In this document: piece after piece, positions 17,522-25,471 of the stretch | Layout: each line of letters begins with the position of its first letter | Numbering within the stretch: position 1 is the first letter of the stretch | Assembly: GCF_014836635.1 (NCBI RefSeq) | Contig: NZ_JACSQL010000003.1 | Location: 330,437-394,436 of the forward strand | Origin: Paenibacillus gallinarum | Lineage (GTDB): Bacteria; Bacillota; Bacilli; Paenibacillales; Paenibacillaceae | Reading direction: 5' to 3' | Length of the DNA: 64,000 nt | Notes under the pieces: generated by a model | What the model was told of the DNA's origin: nothing | The model's input: the letters and a program-made list of their open reading frames with translations, nothing else | Database searches by the model: none | Position numbers and translations under genes: made by a program

Positions 17522-18511
17522 TTGAAAGGACTAATCTTATGTGCAGGAAAAGGAACTCGGTTATATCCGTTCACCATTTCTCATCCTAAAACATTGATTC
17601 CTGTAGCGAACGTCCCATTGCTTCACGGATGCATTGATAAATTAATCGATCAAAACATAACCGAGATTGGGATCGTGATCCATCCTTCTCAGGAATCTAG
17701 TATCAGAGAAAGTGTGCAAAAGATGAACGGGCAAAATATCAGAATTACGTATATCTATCAACTAAGGCCCGCTGGCATTGCAAATGCAATCTTGCAGGCG
17801 AAGGATTTTATCGGTCAGGATTCATTTATATTGCTGCTAGGAGATAATCTAATCTCTACTTCACTCCAGATACTCAAAGATCAAGTGGATACAGAGAAAA
17901 ATGATGCTGCTTTATTGTTAGCCGAGGTGGATTATCCTCAAGATTATGGAATTGCCGAGGTGGTTGGCTCAAAAATAGTACGGCTGGAAGAAAAACCGCA
18001 AAAGCCTAAATCCAATTTAGCTGTGCTGGGTGCTTATGCGTTTTCAACATCGGTATTTAAGGCGGCTGAATCGATCCAGCCATCTGCTAGAGGGGAATAT
18101 GAGATCACGGATGCGATCCAGTGGCTGATTCAGGAAGGGTATCCGGTAGCTTATCAGAAGACAGAAATATCGAGTATTGATGTAGGAACAGTGGAGAGGT
18201 GGATTGCAGCCAACCGAAAAATGCTGAAAGAAATGCCATCTGAGAGCTATATTCATCCTTCGGTTATTGTAAAAAATAGTACCATTTTTGGACCTGTCTC
18301 TATTGAGCAAAACAGTGTTATAGAAGATGCGGTTATAGGTCCTTATGTATCCATTGGAGAGAACTCGACAATAAATGGCTGCTCTATACAGGACAGTATC
18401 CTCCTCAGTGATGTTCACATAAAGAAAATAGGGCAGCCCATTCGGAAGATGGTAATTGGCTCAGGTTCTACTTGGGTCGGGATCGAACAAAAAGGAGAAG
18501 ATCTAGGATGA
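17522..18511 (+). CDS. RmlA-like sugar-phosphate nucleotidyltransferase with left-handed beta-helix tail
   Basis: 329 aa from TTG 17522, chosen because AAAGGAG lies upstream and KGLILCAGKGTRLYPFT is the canonical opening; an ATG 21 bases earlier has no site. Residues 1-235 form the nucleotidyltransferase with GxGTRLxPxT, LLLGDN and LGAYAF; residues 240-329 carry hexapeptide repeats (SYIHPSVIVKNSTIFGPVSI) of a beta-helix. It would make dTDP- or UDP-glucose. ATGA overlap with the next gene, a UDP-glucose dehydrogenase, suggests UDP-glucose made for oxidation, like the B. subtilis ytdA-ytcA pair. Confidence 0.88.
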   Translation: MKGLILCAGKGTRLYPFTISHPKTLIPVANVPLLHGCIDKLIDQNITEIGIVIHPSQESSIRESVQKMNGQNIRITYIYQLRPAGIANAILQAKDFIGQDSFILLLGDNLISTSLQILKDQVDTEKNDAALLLAEVDYPQDYGIAEVVGSKIVRLEEKPQKPKSNLAVLGAYAFSTSVFKAAESIQPSARGEYEITDAIQWLIQEGYPVAYQKTEISSIDVGTVERWIAANRKMLKEMPSESYIHPSVIVKNSTIFGPVSIEQNSVIEDAVIGPYVSIGENSTINGCSIQDSILLSDVHIKKIGQPIRKMVIGSGSTWVGIEQKGEDLG

Positions 18512-19800
18512 ATATACTTGTGATTGGCACGGGGTATGTTGGAACAACAACAGCTTTGGTGTTTGCCGAAATGGGATGGAAGGTTACGGGGCTTGACACA
18601 GATCAGCAGAAATTAGATCAACTGCAAAAGGGCATCCTATATTTTCATGAACCTGGCTTAAAGGAACTGCTTATAAAACATAATAATTCAGGTCAACTTC
18701 AATTCACTTCAAATAAGAAAGAAGCCATCCAAAAGAATGACGTTATATTTATTTGTGTTGGGACCCCTTCACGTCCGGACGGGAGTGCAGATCTATCCTA
18801 TGTGAAACAGGTGGCAGAAGATGTGGCTTATCATATGAATGGCTATAAACTTGTTGTAAATAAAAGTACAGTTCCCGTGGGAACACAGGAAAAAGTTACG
18901 GAATGGATCTCGGAATCGAATAGGCATGCACATCCTTATGATGTCGCTTCTAACCCTGAATTTTTACGTGAGGGAAAGGCATTAGAAGATTCATTACATC
19001 CTGACCGTATTATTATTGGAACGGAAAGTGACCGAGCGGCGAAATTGCTTCAGAAGCTGTATTCCTCTATGAATTGTGAAATGATCGAAACGACCCCGCG
19101 CACGGCCGAACTCATTAAATATGCATCCAATGCATTCCTTGCCACCAAAATCTCTTATATGAATGAACTTTCCAGGTTAAGCGATCGACTAGATGTAGAT
19201 ATCAGAGAGGTAGCCAAAGGCATGGGTCTCGATCTTAGAATTGGGTCAAGATTCTTGCAAGCCGGAATCGGCTATGGAGGGTCCTGTTTTCCTAAGGATG
19301 TATCTGCGTTACAGCAAACGGCTGAAGAGAATGGGATGAAACTGCACATATTAGAACAAGTGGTCAACGTAAATAAAAGCCAATATCTATACTTGCTTGA
19401 TAAAGCAAAGAATAGACTAGGAGATTTTGCAGGCAAGAAAGTAGCTGTTCTAGGTTTAGCATTTAAACCCGACACTGACGACATCCGTGAAGCTCCGTCA
19501 CTTCGTTTAATTCAGGACTTACTCGATCAACAAGCTACCGTTCATCTATATGACCCGATTGCCAAACTACCCGCTGGTTTCACACATGAACATCTGACCG
19601 TTGTTCCTATGGCTGAAGACGTATTTAAAGAGGCAGATGTAGTATTCATATGTACCGAATGGGCAATGTTCCAAGACCTAGACTGGAAATCATTGTATCA
19701 GCAAATGAAGCAGCCCAACCTTTTTGATGGACGGAATATGCTTGACGCGGAGACTATGAAGTCATTAGGTTACTACTATGAAGGCATTGGTTATAAGTAG
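18508..19800 (+). CDS. UDP-glucose 6-dehydrogenase (TuaD/YtcA-like)
   Basis: 430 aa from ATG 18508, overlapping the previous stop as ATGA and preceded by AAAGGAG. The NAD site is VIGTGYVGTTTALVFAEMG; the catalytic cysteine is C260 in GYGGSCFPKD; C-terminal domain has VLGLAFKPDTDDIREAPS. It oxidises UDP-glucose to UDP-glucuronate with two NAD+. Translational coupling to the nucleotidyltransferase gives a two-step route from glucose-1-phosphate to UDP-glucuronate, the sugar donor for neighbouring glycosyltransferases. Confidence 0.94.
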   Translation: MNILVIGTGYVGTTTALVFAEMGWKVTGLDTDQQKLDQLQKGILYFHEPGLKELLIKHNNSGQLQFTSNKKEAIQKNDVIFICVGTPSRPDGSADLSYVKQVAEDVAYHMNGYKLVVNKSTVPVGTQEKVTEWISESNRHAHPYDVASNPEFLREGKALEDSLHPDRIIIGTESDRAAKLLQKLYSSMNCEMIETTPRTAELIKYASNAFLATKISYMNELSRLSDRLDVDIREVAKGMGLDLRIGSRFLQAGIGYGGSCFPKDVSALQQTAEENGMKLHILEQVVNVNKSQYLYLLDKAKNRLGDFAGKKVAVLGLAFKPDTDDIREAPSLRLIQDLLDQQATVHLYDPIAKLPAGFTHEHLTVVPMAEDVFKEADVVFICTEWAMFQDLDWKSLYQQMKQPNLFDGRNMLDAETMKSLGYYYEGIGYK

Positions 19801-19815
19801 AAGACAAAAATAGCG

Positions 19816-19884
19816 ATCACAGGAGTGAATACATTCTATTAATGATGTTCATATAGGGAAAAGTGATGTTCTAATAGGGACAAG
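19816..19884 (+). pseudogene. Possible relic of a nucleotidyltransferase C-terminus
   Basis: After the dehydrogenase stop, one frame reads SINDVHIGKSDVLIGT, which echoes SDVHIKK...MVIGSGS at the end of the RmlA-like gene, and the bases TGATGTTCAYATA are shared. It is short and may be chance. Confidence 0.25.
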
Positions 19885-19897
19885 AGCTTATTATACT

Positions 19898-19924
19898 AGC
19901 TGCCAATTTGGCGGCTTTTTTCTT
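19898..19924 (+). terminator. Terminator after UDP-glucose dehydrogenase gene
   Basis: AGCTGCCAA and TTGGCGGCT arms followed by TTTTTCTTG. Confidence 0.8.
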
Positions 19925-20023
19925 GTAAAACACGTAAACTAAATGTCATCTGAATGTAACTTTCATAGAAATGATCATGTTACTATGTATATATTACAAA
20001 TTATACCAGGAGAATGATGCGAC

Positions 20024-20692
20024 ATGAAAAAACGATTAAAAGTCATAATGGTGACATGTTCCGCATTTGTATTGATATCCGGTTCTGCTGTCGCTATGAC
20101 ATCCTTGCCACAGATTTATATTAATAATGAGGAATATGCAAATTCCTATGGAAAATTAAAAATCGAAAAAGGTACGGCGATGATTTCTTTGCGCACCATG
20201 GTGCAGCTGTTTAAAGGAGAAGTGACATACAAAGACCACGGTATTTATATTACCCTTCCAGAAGCAACTCATTTAGCTAGACAAGTAGATGGTCTGATGA
20301 ATGGGCTTGCTGCAACAACACCGGAAGAAGCAGCGAATACATGGATTCGCGGAGTTCAGCGTAGAAGCGGTCCAACTCAGTATGCAGTGATGACTTCAGA
20401 GTTGCAGAAAAAAACCAAACAAGAATTTGAAGATCATTCCTGGGTTACAGGCGGATCGAGTCCGCATATGGGAACGGTAACGAAGATGGATTCAAAAACC
20501 TTGTCAGCAGACAAAGTACAAATTTCATTTGCCTATCCGCTGGTCGTACCTGCTGATGGGATTGTAGATTATGGGAAAGCTGTCCTCACTATTGTGAGAG
20601 CAGGTGACCCTGAATATTGGGCGATCTCGGAAATATCTTTACAAGATCCCGGGGATACGGGTCTTATGATTGGTGCTAATCTGATTGATTAG
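20024..20692 (+). CDS. Secreted stalk-domain (copper amine oxidase N-like) protein
   Basis: 222 aa with a signal peptide (about 1-25, ending SAVAMTS). Residues 28-80 (PQIYINNEEY ... KIEKGTAMISLRTMVQLF ... YITLPE) have the pattern of the copper amine oxidase N-terminal or stalk domain, common on secreted Paenibacillus proteins; no oxidase part is present. The C-terminal 120 residues (AANTWIRGVQRRSG) resemble small NTF2-like folds but are unassigned. AGGAGA precedes ATG 20024. Monocistronic, ended by a strong terminator. Role unknown; probably extracellular. Confidence 0.8.
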   Translation: MKKRLKVIMVTCSAFVLISGSAVAMTSLPQIYINNEEYANSYGKLKIEKGTAMISLRTMVQLFKGEVTYKDHGIYITLPEATHLARQVDGLMNGLAATTPEEAANTWIRGVQRRSGPTQYAVMTSELQKKTKQEFEDHSWVTGGSSPHMGTVTKMDSKTLSADKVQISFAYPLVVPADGIVDYGKAVLTIVRAGDPEYWAISEISLQDPGDTGLMIGANLID

Positions 20693-20698
20693 TAGGCC

Positions 20699-20726
20699 AG
20701 CTTCTTCAATTGAAGAAGCTTTTTTC
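20699..20726 (+). terminator. Terminator of stalk-domain gene
   Basis: AGCTTCTTCAA and TTGAAGAAGCT make a perfect 22-base palindrome followed by TTTTTCTT. Confidence 0.88.
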
Positions 20727-20759
20727 TTGTGGTATTCTTGATAATGCAAATCGTAATAT

Positions 20760-20779
20760 AAACATGTAATTATATGTTT
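20760..20779. promoter_or_regulatory. Dyad upstream of MATE gene
   Basis: AAACATGTAATTATATGTTT pairs at 18 of 20 positions. Its AACAT/ATGTT half-sites suit a MarR-, TetR- or PadR-type repressor. It lies about 85 bases before the MATE start. Confidence 0.4.
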
Positions 20780-20812
20780 TTCTTCTTAATGAATTGATAT
20801 CGTTTTGCTTTG

Positions 20813-20836
20813 CCGATCCTTGTGATCGGTTTTTTA
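20813..20836 (+). terminator. Terminator-like hairpin inside the MATE leader
   Basis: CCGATC-CTTGT-GATCGG followed by TTTTTTAT ends only about ten bases before the GGAGGAAGGAG ribosome binding site of the MATE gene. The upstream gene already has its own terminator, so this may be an attenuator. Confidence 0.6.
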
Positions 20837-20862
20837 TAATTGGAGGAAGGAGATACATAGGA

Positions 20863-22206
20863 ATGAAAGGTACAAACGATTTAACTCAAGGCCCAATTAT
20901 GCCGACCTTAATGAAATTAGCGCTTCCTATTGTGGCGACGAATTTCATCTCCACCACTTATGGACTTGTGGATATGATCTGGGTTGGAAGACTTGGTAGC
21001 GGACCCGTTGCGGCGATTGGTACAGCAAGTTTTTTTATCAATTTAGCAATTGCATTATCTACCTTGATAACGATTGGTACGGGGATTAAAGTATCTCATT
21101 GTATGGGAGCAGGTCAGGAAGACAAAGCTAAGTCATATGTGAAAAATGGATTTGTGATGTCTGTTTTGTTAAGTGTACTGTATATGATTTTTGTTTTTCT
21201 TGCTCAGGACCAGCTGATTGGTTTCTTTGATCTTGGAAGTAGTGAAGTGGAACGAATGGCAAAACAGTTTCTACTCATCTCTATTTTAGGAACGGTTTTT
21301 TCCATACTGAATACGTTATACGCTACGATACTAAATGCAATGGGGAACAGTAAACAACCATTTCGAATTTATACGATTGGACTTATTTTAAATATTGTCT
21401 TGGACCCATTCCTCATCTTCGGTTTTGGAAGTTTTGAAGGATGGGGTGTCGTAGGGGCTGCTATTGCGACACTGACAGCAAATATCGTTGTGACCCTGTT
21501 ATTTTTCTTGCAGACTCGTCATTCTAATCTGGTTACAATTGCACTTGTATGGGATGCCAAGCTTTTAAAAGAAGTCATCCGCATGGGGGTGCCGATCACG
21601 ATCCAACGCGTTACTTTTACGATGATTTCAATTATTATTGCAAAATTAATTGTACGTTTTGGAGCGGAGGCCATTGCTGTACAAAAAGTAGGAATTCAAA
21701 TCGAATCGATCTCTTATATGACCATTGGAGGTCTACAAGGTGCGATCGCTGCCTTTTTCGGACAAAATTATGGGGCCCGGCGGATGGATCGTATCCATGA
21801 GGGGTATGCCAAAGCGCTCTCGCTGACTTCTGTATTCGGTATTGTTATTTCTCTTATTTTTATACTATTCCCAGAGCAACTGTTTTCTCTATTCTTATCA
21901 GATGCGAAGAGTCTCGCTCTTGGAACGGATTATATGCGAATCTTAGGCTATTCTCAGTTGTTTATGTGTCTCGAACTTATGACAGTGGGTGCATTTAATG
22001 GAATAGGTAAAACGCATATTCCTCCGTTATTTAGCATCACTTTTACAGCACTAAGAATACCGCTCGCTATCATTTTATCGGAACCTTTCGGTTTAAATGG
22101 GATATGGATGGCAATTGCACTAAGCAGTGTGTTTAAAGGTCTGGTTCTCGTCTATTGGTTTAGAAGATCTTTACGCAAAATGGCGGTTCCACAAACGGTG
22201 ATCTAA
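20863..22206 (+). CDS. MATE-family multidrug/cation antiporter
   Basis: 447 aa with twelve membrane helices. ATG 20863 chosen: GGAGGAAGGAG precedes it and MKGTNDLTQGPIMPTLMKLALP is a typical MATE opening; the longer frame runs through the leader terminator. Family marks: PIVATNFISTTYGLVDMIWVG in helix 1-2 and VGIQIESISYMTIGG in the second half. It would expel drugs or organic cations using Na+ or H+. The glutathione synthetase gene begins 21 bases later, so the two share a transcript. Confidence 0.92.
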   Translation: MKGTNDLTQGPIMPTLMKLALPIVATNFISTTYGLVDMIWVGRLGSGPVAAIGTASFFINLAIALSTLITIGTGIKVSHCMGAGQEDKAKSYVKNGFVMSVLLSVLYMIFVFLAQDQLIGFFDLGSSEVERMAKQFLLISILGTVFSILNTLYATILNAMGNSKQPFRIYTIGLILNIVLDPFLIFGFGSFEGWGVVGAAIATLTANIVVTLLFFLQTRHSNLVTIALVWDAKLLKEVIRMGVPITIQRVTFTMISIIIAKLIVRFGAEAIAVQKVGIQIESISYMTIGGLQGAIAAFFGQNYGARRMDRIHEGYAKALSLTSVFGIVISLIFILFPEQLFSLFLSDAKSLALGTDYMRILGYSQLFMCLELMTVGAFNGIGKTHIPPLFSITFTALRIPLAIILSEPFGLNGIWMAIALSSVFKGLVLVYWFRRSLRKMAVPQTVI

Positions 22207-22227
22207 AACAAGAAGGAAGGTTCATTC

Positions 22228-24573
22228 ATGAGATTACTAGATCATAAATTCATCCAAACAATAAGGGAACACTCATTACAAGAAGAGTTGCTCCAAGGTC
22301 GATTTGGACTGGAGAAAGAAAATGTAAGGGTTAATCAAGAGGGGAAACTTGCCTTAACTCCTCATCCAGAAGCTTTTGGAAATAAGCTCGAGCACCCTTA
22401 TATTCAAACGGACTTTTCGGAGAGTCAAATGGAAATGATTACGCCCACTTTTGAATCGATAGAGGAAGCTTATTATTTTTTAGAAGCGCTGCAAGATATC
22501 GTATCTCACGAATTAATGGAGAAGGGGGAGTATTTGTGGCCGAGCAGCAATCCCCCAATGCTGCCAAAAGAAAATGAAATTCCAATCGCGCAAATGAACG
22601 ATCCGATTGCGGATGAATATCGTCATGAGCTAGCGGATAAATACGGGCGGAAACGCCAGCTGCTTAGCGGAATTCATTATAACTTCTCGTTTGAAGAACG
22701 TTTTCTTCGCAAATTGCACCACATCGAAGGCGGCAGCGAAGAATACAAATTGTTCAAAGATGCGGTTTATTTTAAAGTAGCACGCAACATGCTTCGGTAC
22801 CGCTGGATGCTGATCTATTTAACGGGGGCAAGCCCTGTGTTCGATAGAACTTATATGGATATTTGTGTAGCGACAGGACATTCCGATGATAACGAAAGCT
22901 ATTATTTTCCGAATATGAATTCACTGCGAAATAGCTCATGTGGCTATCGAAATACAAAACCGATCAGGGTTTCTTATGATTCTGCTAAGGAGTATGTCCG
23001 TGATTTAAAAGAGTTGATTCAGAAGGATGAATTACTAAGTGTAAAAGAATTTTATAGTCCGGTTCGTATCAAAACAGCAAAAGGCATAGATCCGCTGCAA
23101 GAACTGCTAGAAGATGGAGTCGCTTATTTGGAACTGCGATTCATTGATTTAAACCCGCTGCATAAGAATGGAATTAGTATCGATACCTTAAGACTTATTC
23201 ATTTTTTCTTACTCTTTATGCTGCTGAAGAAGGACGAGCCGTTTAGCGAGCAGGATCAAAAGATGGCTGATTTGAATCATGATCAGTTAATTACACATGG
23301 GATGACTGGCCATTTACACGACATAGAGAACAGTAACAAATGGATGAAAGAGACTGCGCTCACTTGCATAGAAGAAATGGAAGAGATGGTGGCTCTTTTG
23401 TTCCCTGAAAAAGAAAAGTATGTGCAAATTCTTGAGAACGCGAAACGAAAAATTAGGCATCCAGAACTTAGTGCTGCTTCGATCGTGAAGTCCGAAATTC
23501 AAAAATCTTCGTACCTTACGTACCATCTCGAAAAAGCGAAAGAATACGCCGAGCAAAGCATTTTGGCGGGATATCGTTTTTCCGGATATGAGGATCTTGA
23601 ACTATCTACTCAACTTCTTCTAAAAGCAGCAGTAAAACGCGGGATAAAATTTGAAATACTAGACCGAGAAGAAAACTTTGTTGTATTAACCAAAGGAAAT
23701 CATAAGGAATACGTGAAGCAAGCGACAAAGACATCGTTAGATTCGTATAGCACCGTCTTGATTATGGAAAATAAGGTCGTTACTAAGGCTGTACTATCTC
23801 AGCATGGCATACGCGTTCCGTCCGGTGAAGTGTTTCATAGTTTAGACGAAGCTAAACAATCGTATGATATGTACCGAGGTAAACCAATCGTGATTAAGCC
23901 GAAATCGACCAACTTCGGACTTGGTATTACAATTTTTAACGAAGAATATTCTAGAGAAGACATGGATAAAGCTTTCGAGATCGCTTTTACGCATGACCGA
24001 ACCGTTCTTCTTGAAGAATTCATGACAGGAAAAGAATATCGTTTTCTCGTAATGGGGGATGAGGTTGTGGGCGTGCTGCACCGGGTTCCTGCCAATGTCG
24101 TGGGGGACGGTGTTCATACTATTCAGGAATTGGTTCATGAGAAGAATAAGGACCCACTTCGGGGAAGAGGGTACAAGACACCTTTGGAGAAGATCCAGCT
24201 TGGAGATTCAGAAGAGATGTTCCTGAAGAATCATAATAAAGGGTGGAACGATATTCCTGCAAAAGAGGAAGTCATCTATTTAAGAGAAAACTCGAATATC
24301 AGTACAGGCGGAGATAGCATTGATTATACGGATGAGGTAGATGTTAGCTATATGCGGATTGCGATTCAATCGGCAAAGGCTGCCGGTGCGACCATCTGCG
24401 GAGTGGATATGATGATTGATGATGTTCATGTTCAAGCGACAGAATCGAATTACAGCGTTATCGAAATCAACTTCAATCCTGCGATTCATATTCACTGTTA
24501 CCCATATAAAGGAAAGAATCGGAAGGCGAATGAAAAAGTGCTTGATCTGCTGTTTAATAAGGGTCAACTGTAA
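22228..24573 (+). CDS. gshF: Bifunctional glutamate-cysteine ligase / glutathione synthetase (GshF)
   Basis: 781 aa, the normal length for GshF (about 750-800). Residues 1-490 are the glutamate-cysteine ligase part (GRFGLEKENVRVNQEGKL, QTDFSESQMEMITP, LRNSSCGY); residues about 490-781 are an ATP-grasp domain (KPIVIKPKSTNFGLGI, LEEFMTGKEYRFLVMGDEVV, ICGVDMMIDD, VIEINFNPAI). It makes glutathione from Glu, Cys and Gly in one polypeptide, a trait of some Gram-positives. AAGGAAGG precedes ATG 22228. Coupling to a MATE pump suggests a stress or detoxification unit. Confidence 0.95.
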   Translation: MRLLDHKFIQTIREHSLQEELLQGRFGLEKENVRVNQEGKLALTPHPEAFGNKLEHPYIQTDFSESQMEMITPTFESIEEAYYFLEALQDIVSHELMEKGEYLWPSSNPPMLPKENEIPIAQMNDPIADEYRHELADKYGRKRQLLSGIHYNFSFEERFLRKLHHIEGGSEEYKLFKDAVYFKVARNMLRYRWMLIYLTGASPVFDRTYMDICVATGHSDDNESYYFPNMNSLRNSSCGYRNTKPIRVSYDSAKEYVRDLKELIQKDELLSVKEFYSPVRIKTAKGIDPLQELLEDGVAYLELRFIDLNPLHKNGISIDTLRLIHFFLLFMLLKKDEPFSEQDQKMADLNHDQLITHGMTGHLHDIENSNKWMKETALTCIEEMEEMVALLFPEKEKYVQILENAKRKIRHPELSAASIVKSEIQKSSYLTYHLEKAKEYAEQSILAGYRFSGYEDLELSTQLLLKAAVKRGIKFEILDREENFVVLTKGNHKEYVKQATKTSLDSYSTVLIMENKVVTKAVLSQHGIRVPSGEVFHSLDEAKQSYDMYRGKPIVIKPKSTNFGLGITIFNEEYSREDMDKAFEIAFTHDRTVLLEEFMTGKEYRFLVMGDEVVGVLHRVPANVVGDGVHTIQELVHEKNKDPLRGRGYKTPLEKIQLGDSEEMFLKNHNKGWNDIPAKEEVIYLRENSNISTGGDSIDYTDEVDVSYMRIAIQSAKAAGATICGVDMMIDDVHVQATESNYSVIEINFNPAIHIHCYPYKGKNRKANEKVLDLLFNKGQL

Positions 24574-24700
24574 TTCGAATGAAATTGATTAGATTAATTT
24601 TAATATAGACATTACCGGATAGTATTGTCCCCTTCAAGCAGCAACTTATAAAGAAGACTCATGTTATCATGTAGAAATGAGTGAACTTGGAGGGGAATAA

Positions 24701-24730
24701 ATGAAGCTTAATCTTGTACCCAGAGTTTGA
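24701..24730 (+). CDS. Nine-residue leader ORF before MarR gene
   Basis: ATG 24701 has an excellent site (GGAGGGG, 7-8 bases upstream) but opens only MKLNLVPRV and a stop. The +1 frame stays open from 24714 into the MarR frame, so it may be a leader peptide or a frameshifted longer MarR N-terminus. A hairpin with ACTCAT/ATGAGT arms lies just before it (24657-24682). Confidence 0.35.
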   Translation: MKLNLVPRV

Positions 24731-24812
24731 ATATGACACAATAACGATAACGAATGATGAGAAAAAGAATGTAATCTTCATCAACTATATGCTTATAAAT
24801 GAGGGATTAACC

Positions 24813-25241
24813 ATGAAACAAGACCCACTTCAAACTATTGAGCACGAGATCGCATTGCTAGTACGTCTTACAACTGCTTATAAGCCTCGCCTGGGAGTTC
24901 TTGATCGTTCTGAGTATCTTCTGCTTAGCGAACTGGATAATGATAGTCCGCTCGCGATGAATATCCTTGCTGAGAAATTACAACTTAGTCTCTCCACGGC
25001 AAGCAGACAAGTGGCTACGTTAGAAGCAAAGCATTTCATTCAGCGGTTTCCTGACCCACATAATGGACGGATTAGCCTTTTGGAAATTACGCAGGAGGGT
25101 AAAGAAGTTCTACAGAGAGTTCAGCGCGCTAGGTATGAAGTATATGAAAAGGTGCTTCAGGATTGGACCCATGATGAATTAAAAACCTTAGAAGCCAATT
25201 TGACTCGCTTAAATCGAGATTTCAAAAGATGGAATAAATAA
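24813..25241 (+). CDS. MarR-family transcriptional regulator
   Basis: 142 aa from ATG 24813, preceded by GAGGGA; this is the usual MarR length. Winged helix is clear: LLLSELDNDSPLAMNILAEKLQLSLSTASRQVATLEAKHFIQRFPDPHNGR and the wing ISLLEITQEGKEVL. Followed, after 230 bases that contain repeated AACTTGTA motifs, by an MFS efflux-type gene, the usual target of a MarR repressor. Probably responds to a drug or phenolic ligand. Confidence 0.88.
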   Translation: MKQDPLQTIEHEIALLVRLTTAYKPRLGVLDRSEYLLLSELDNDSPLAMNILAEKLQLSLSTASRQVATLEAKHFIQRFPDPHNGRISLLEITQEGKEVLQRVQRARYEVYEKVLQDWTHDELKTLEANLTRLNRDFKRWNK

Positions 25242-25341
25242 TCTACATAAACATCAAATTTTATCATTGGATAATTTTAGTGATTGATTTAATAATACGA
25301 AGTTGTATAATATAATTTACTCGCTATAACTTGTAACATAC

Positions 25342-25360
25342 AACTTGTATATTGCAAGTT
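25342..25360. promoter_or_regulatory. Candidate MarR operator before MFS gene
   Basis: AACTTG-TATATTG-CAAGTT is an inverted repeat with a second AACTTGTA direct copy just upstream (near 25328). It lies in the 230-base gap between marR-like and MFS genes. Confidence 0.5.
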
Positions 25361-25471
25361 AGTTTATAAAGTGAGTTATTTTGATTTAGGAGGGTTCCAA
25401 TTTATTCATTAAGCTAATCTTTTATTTTCCTATTAGGTTAGGACTCGTTAGACAACTAGAGGAGGACATAC

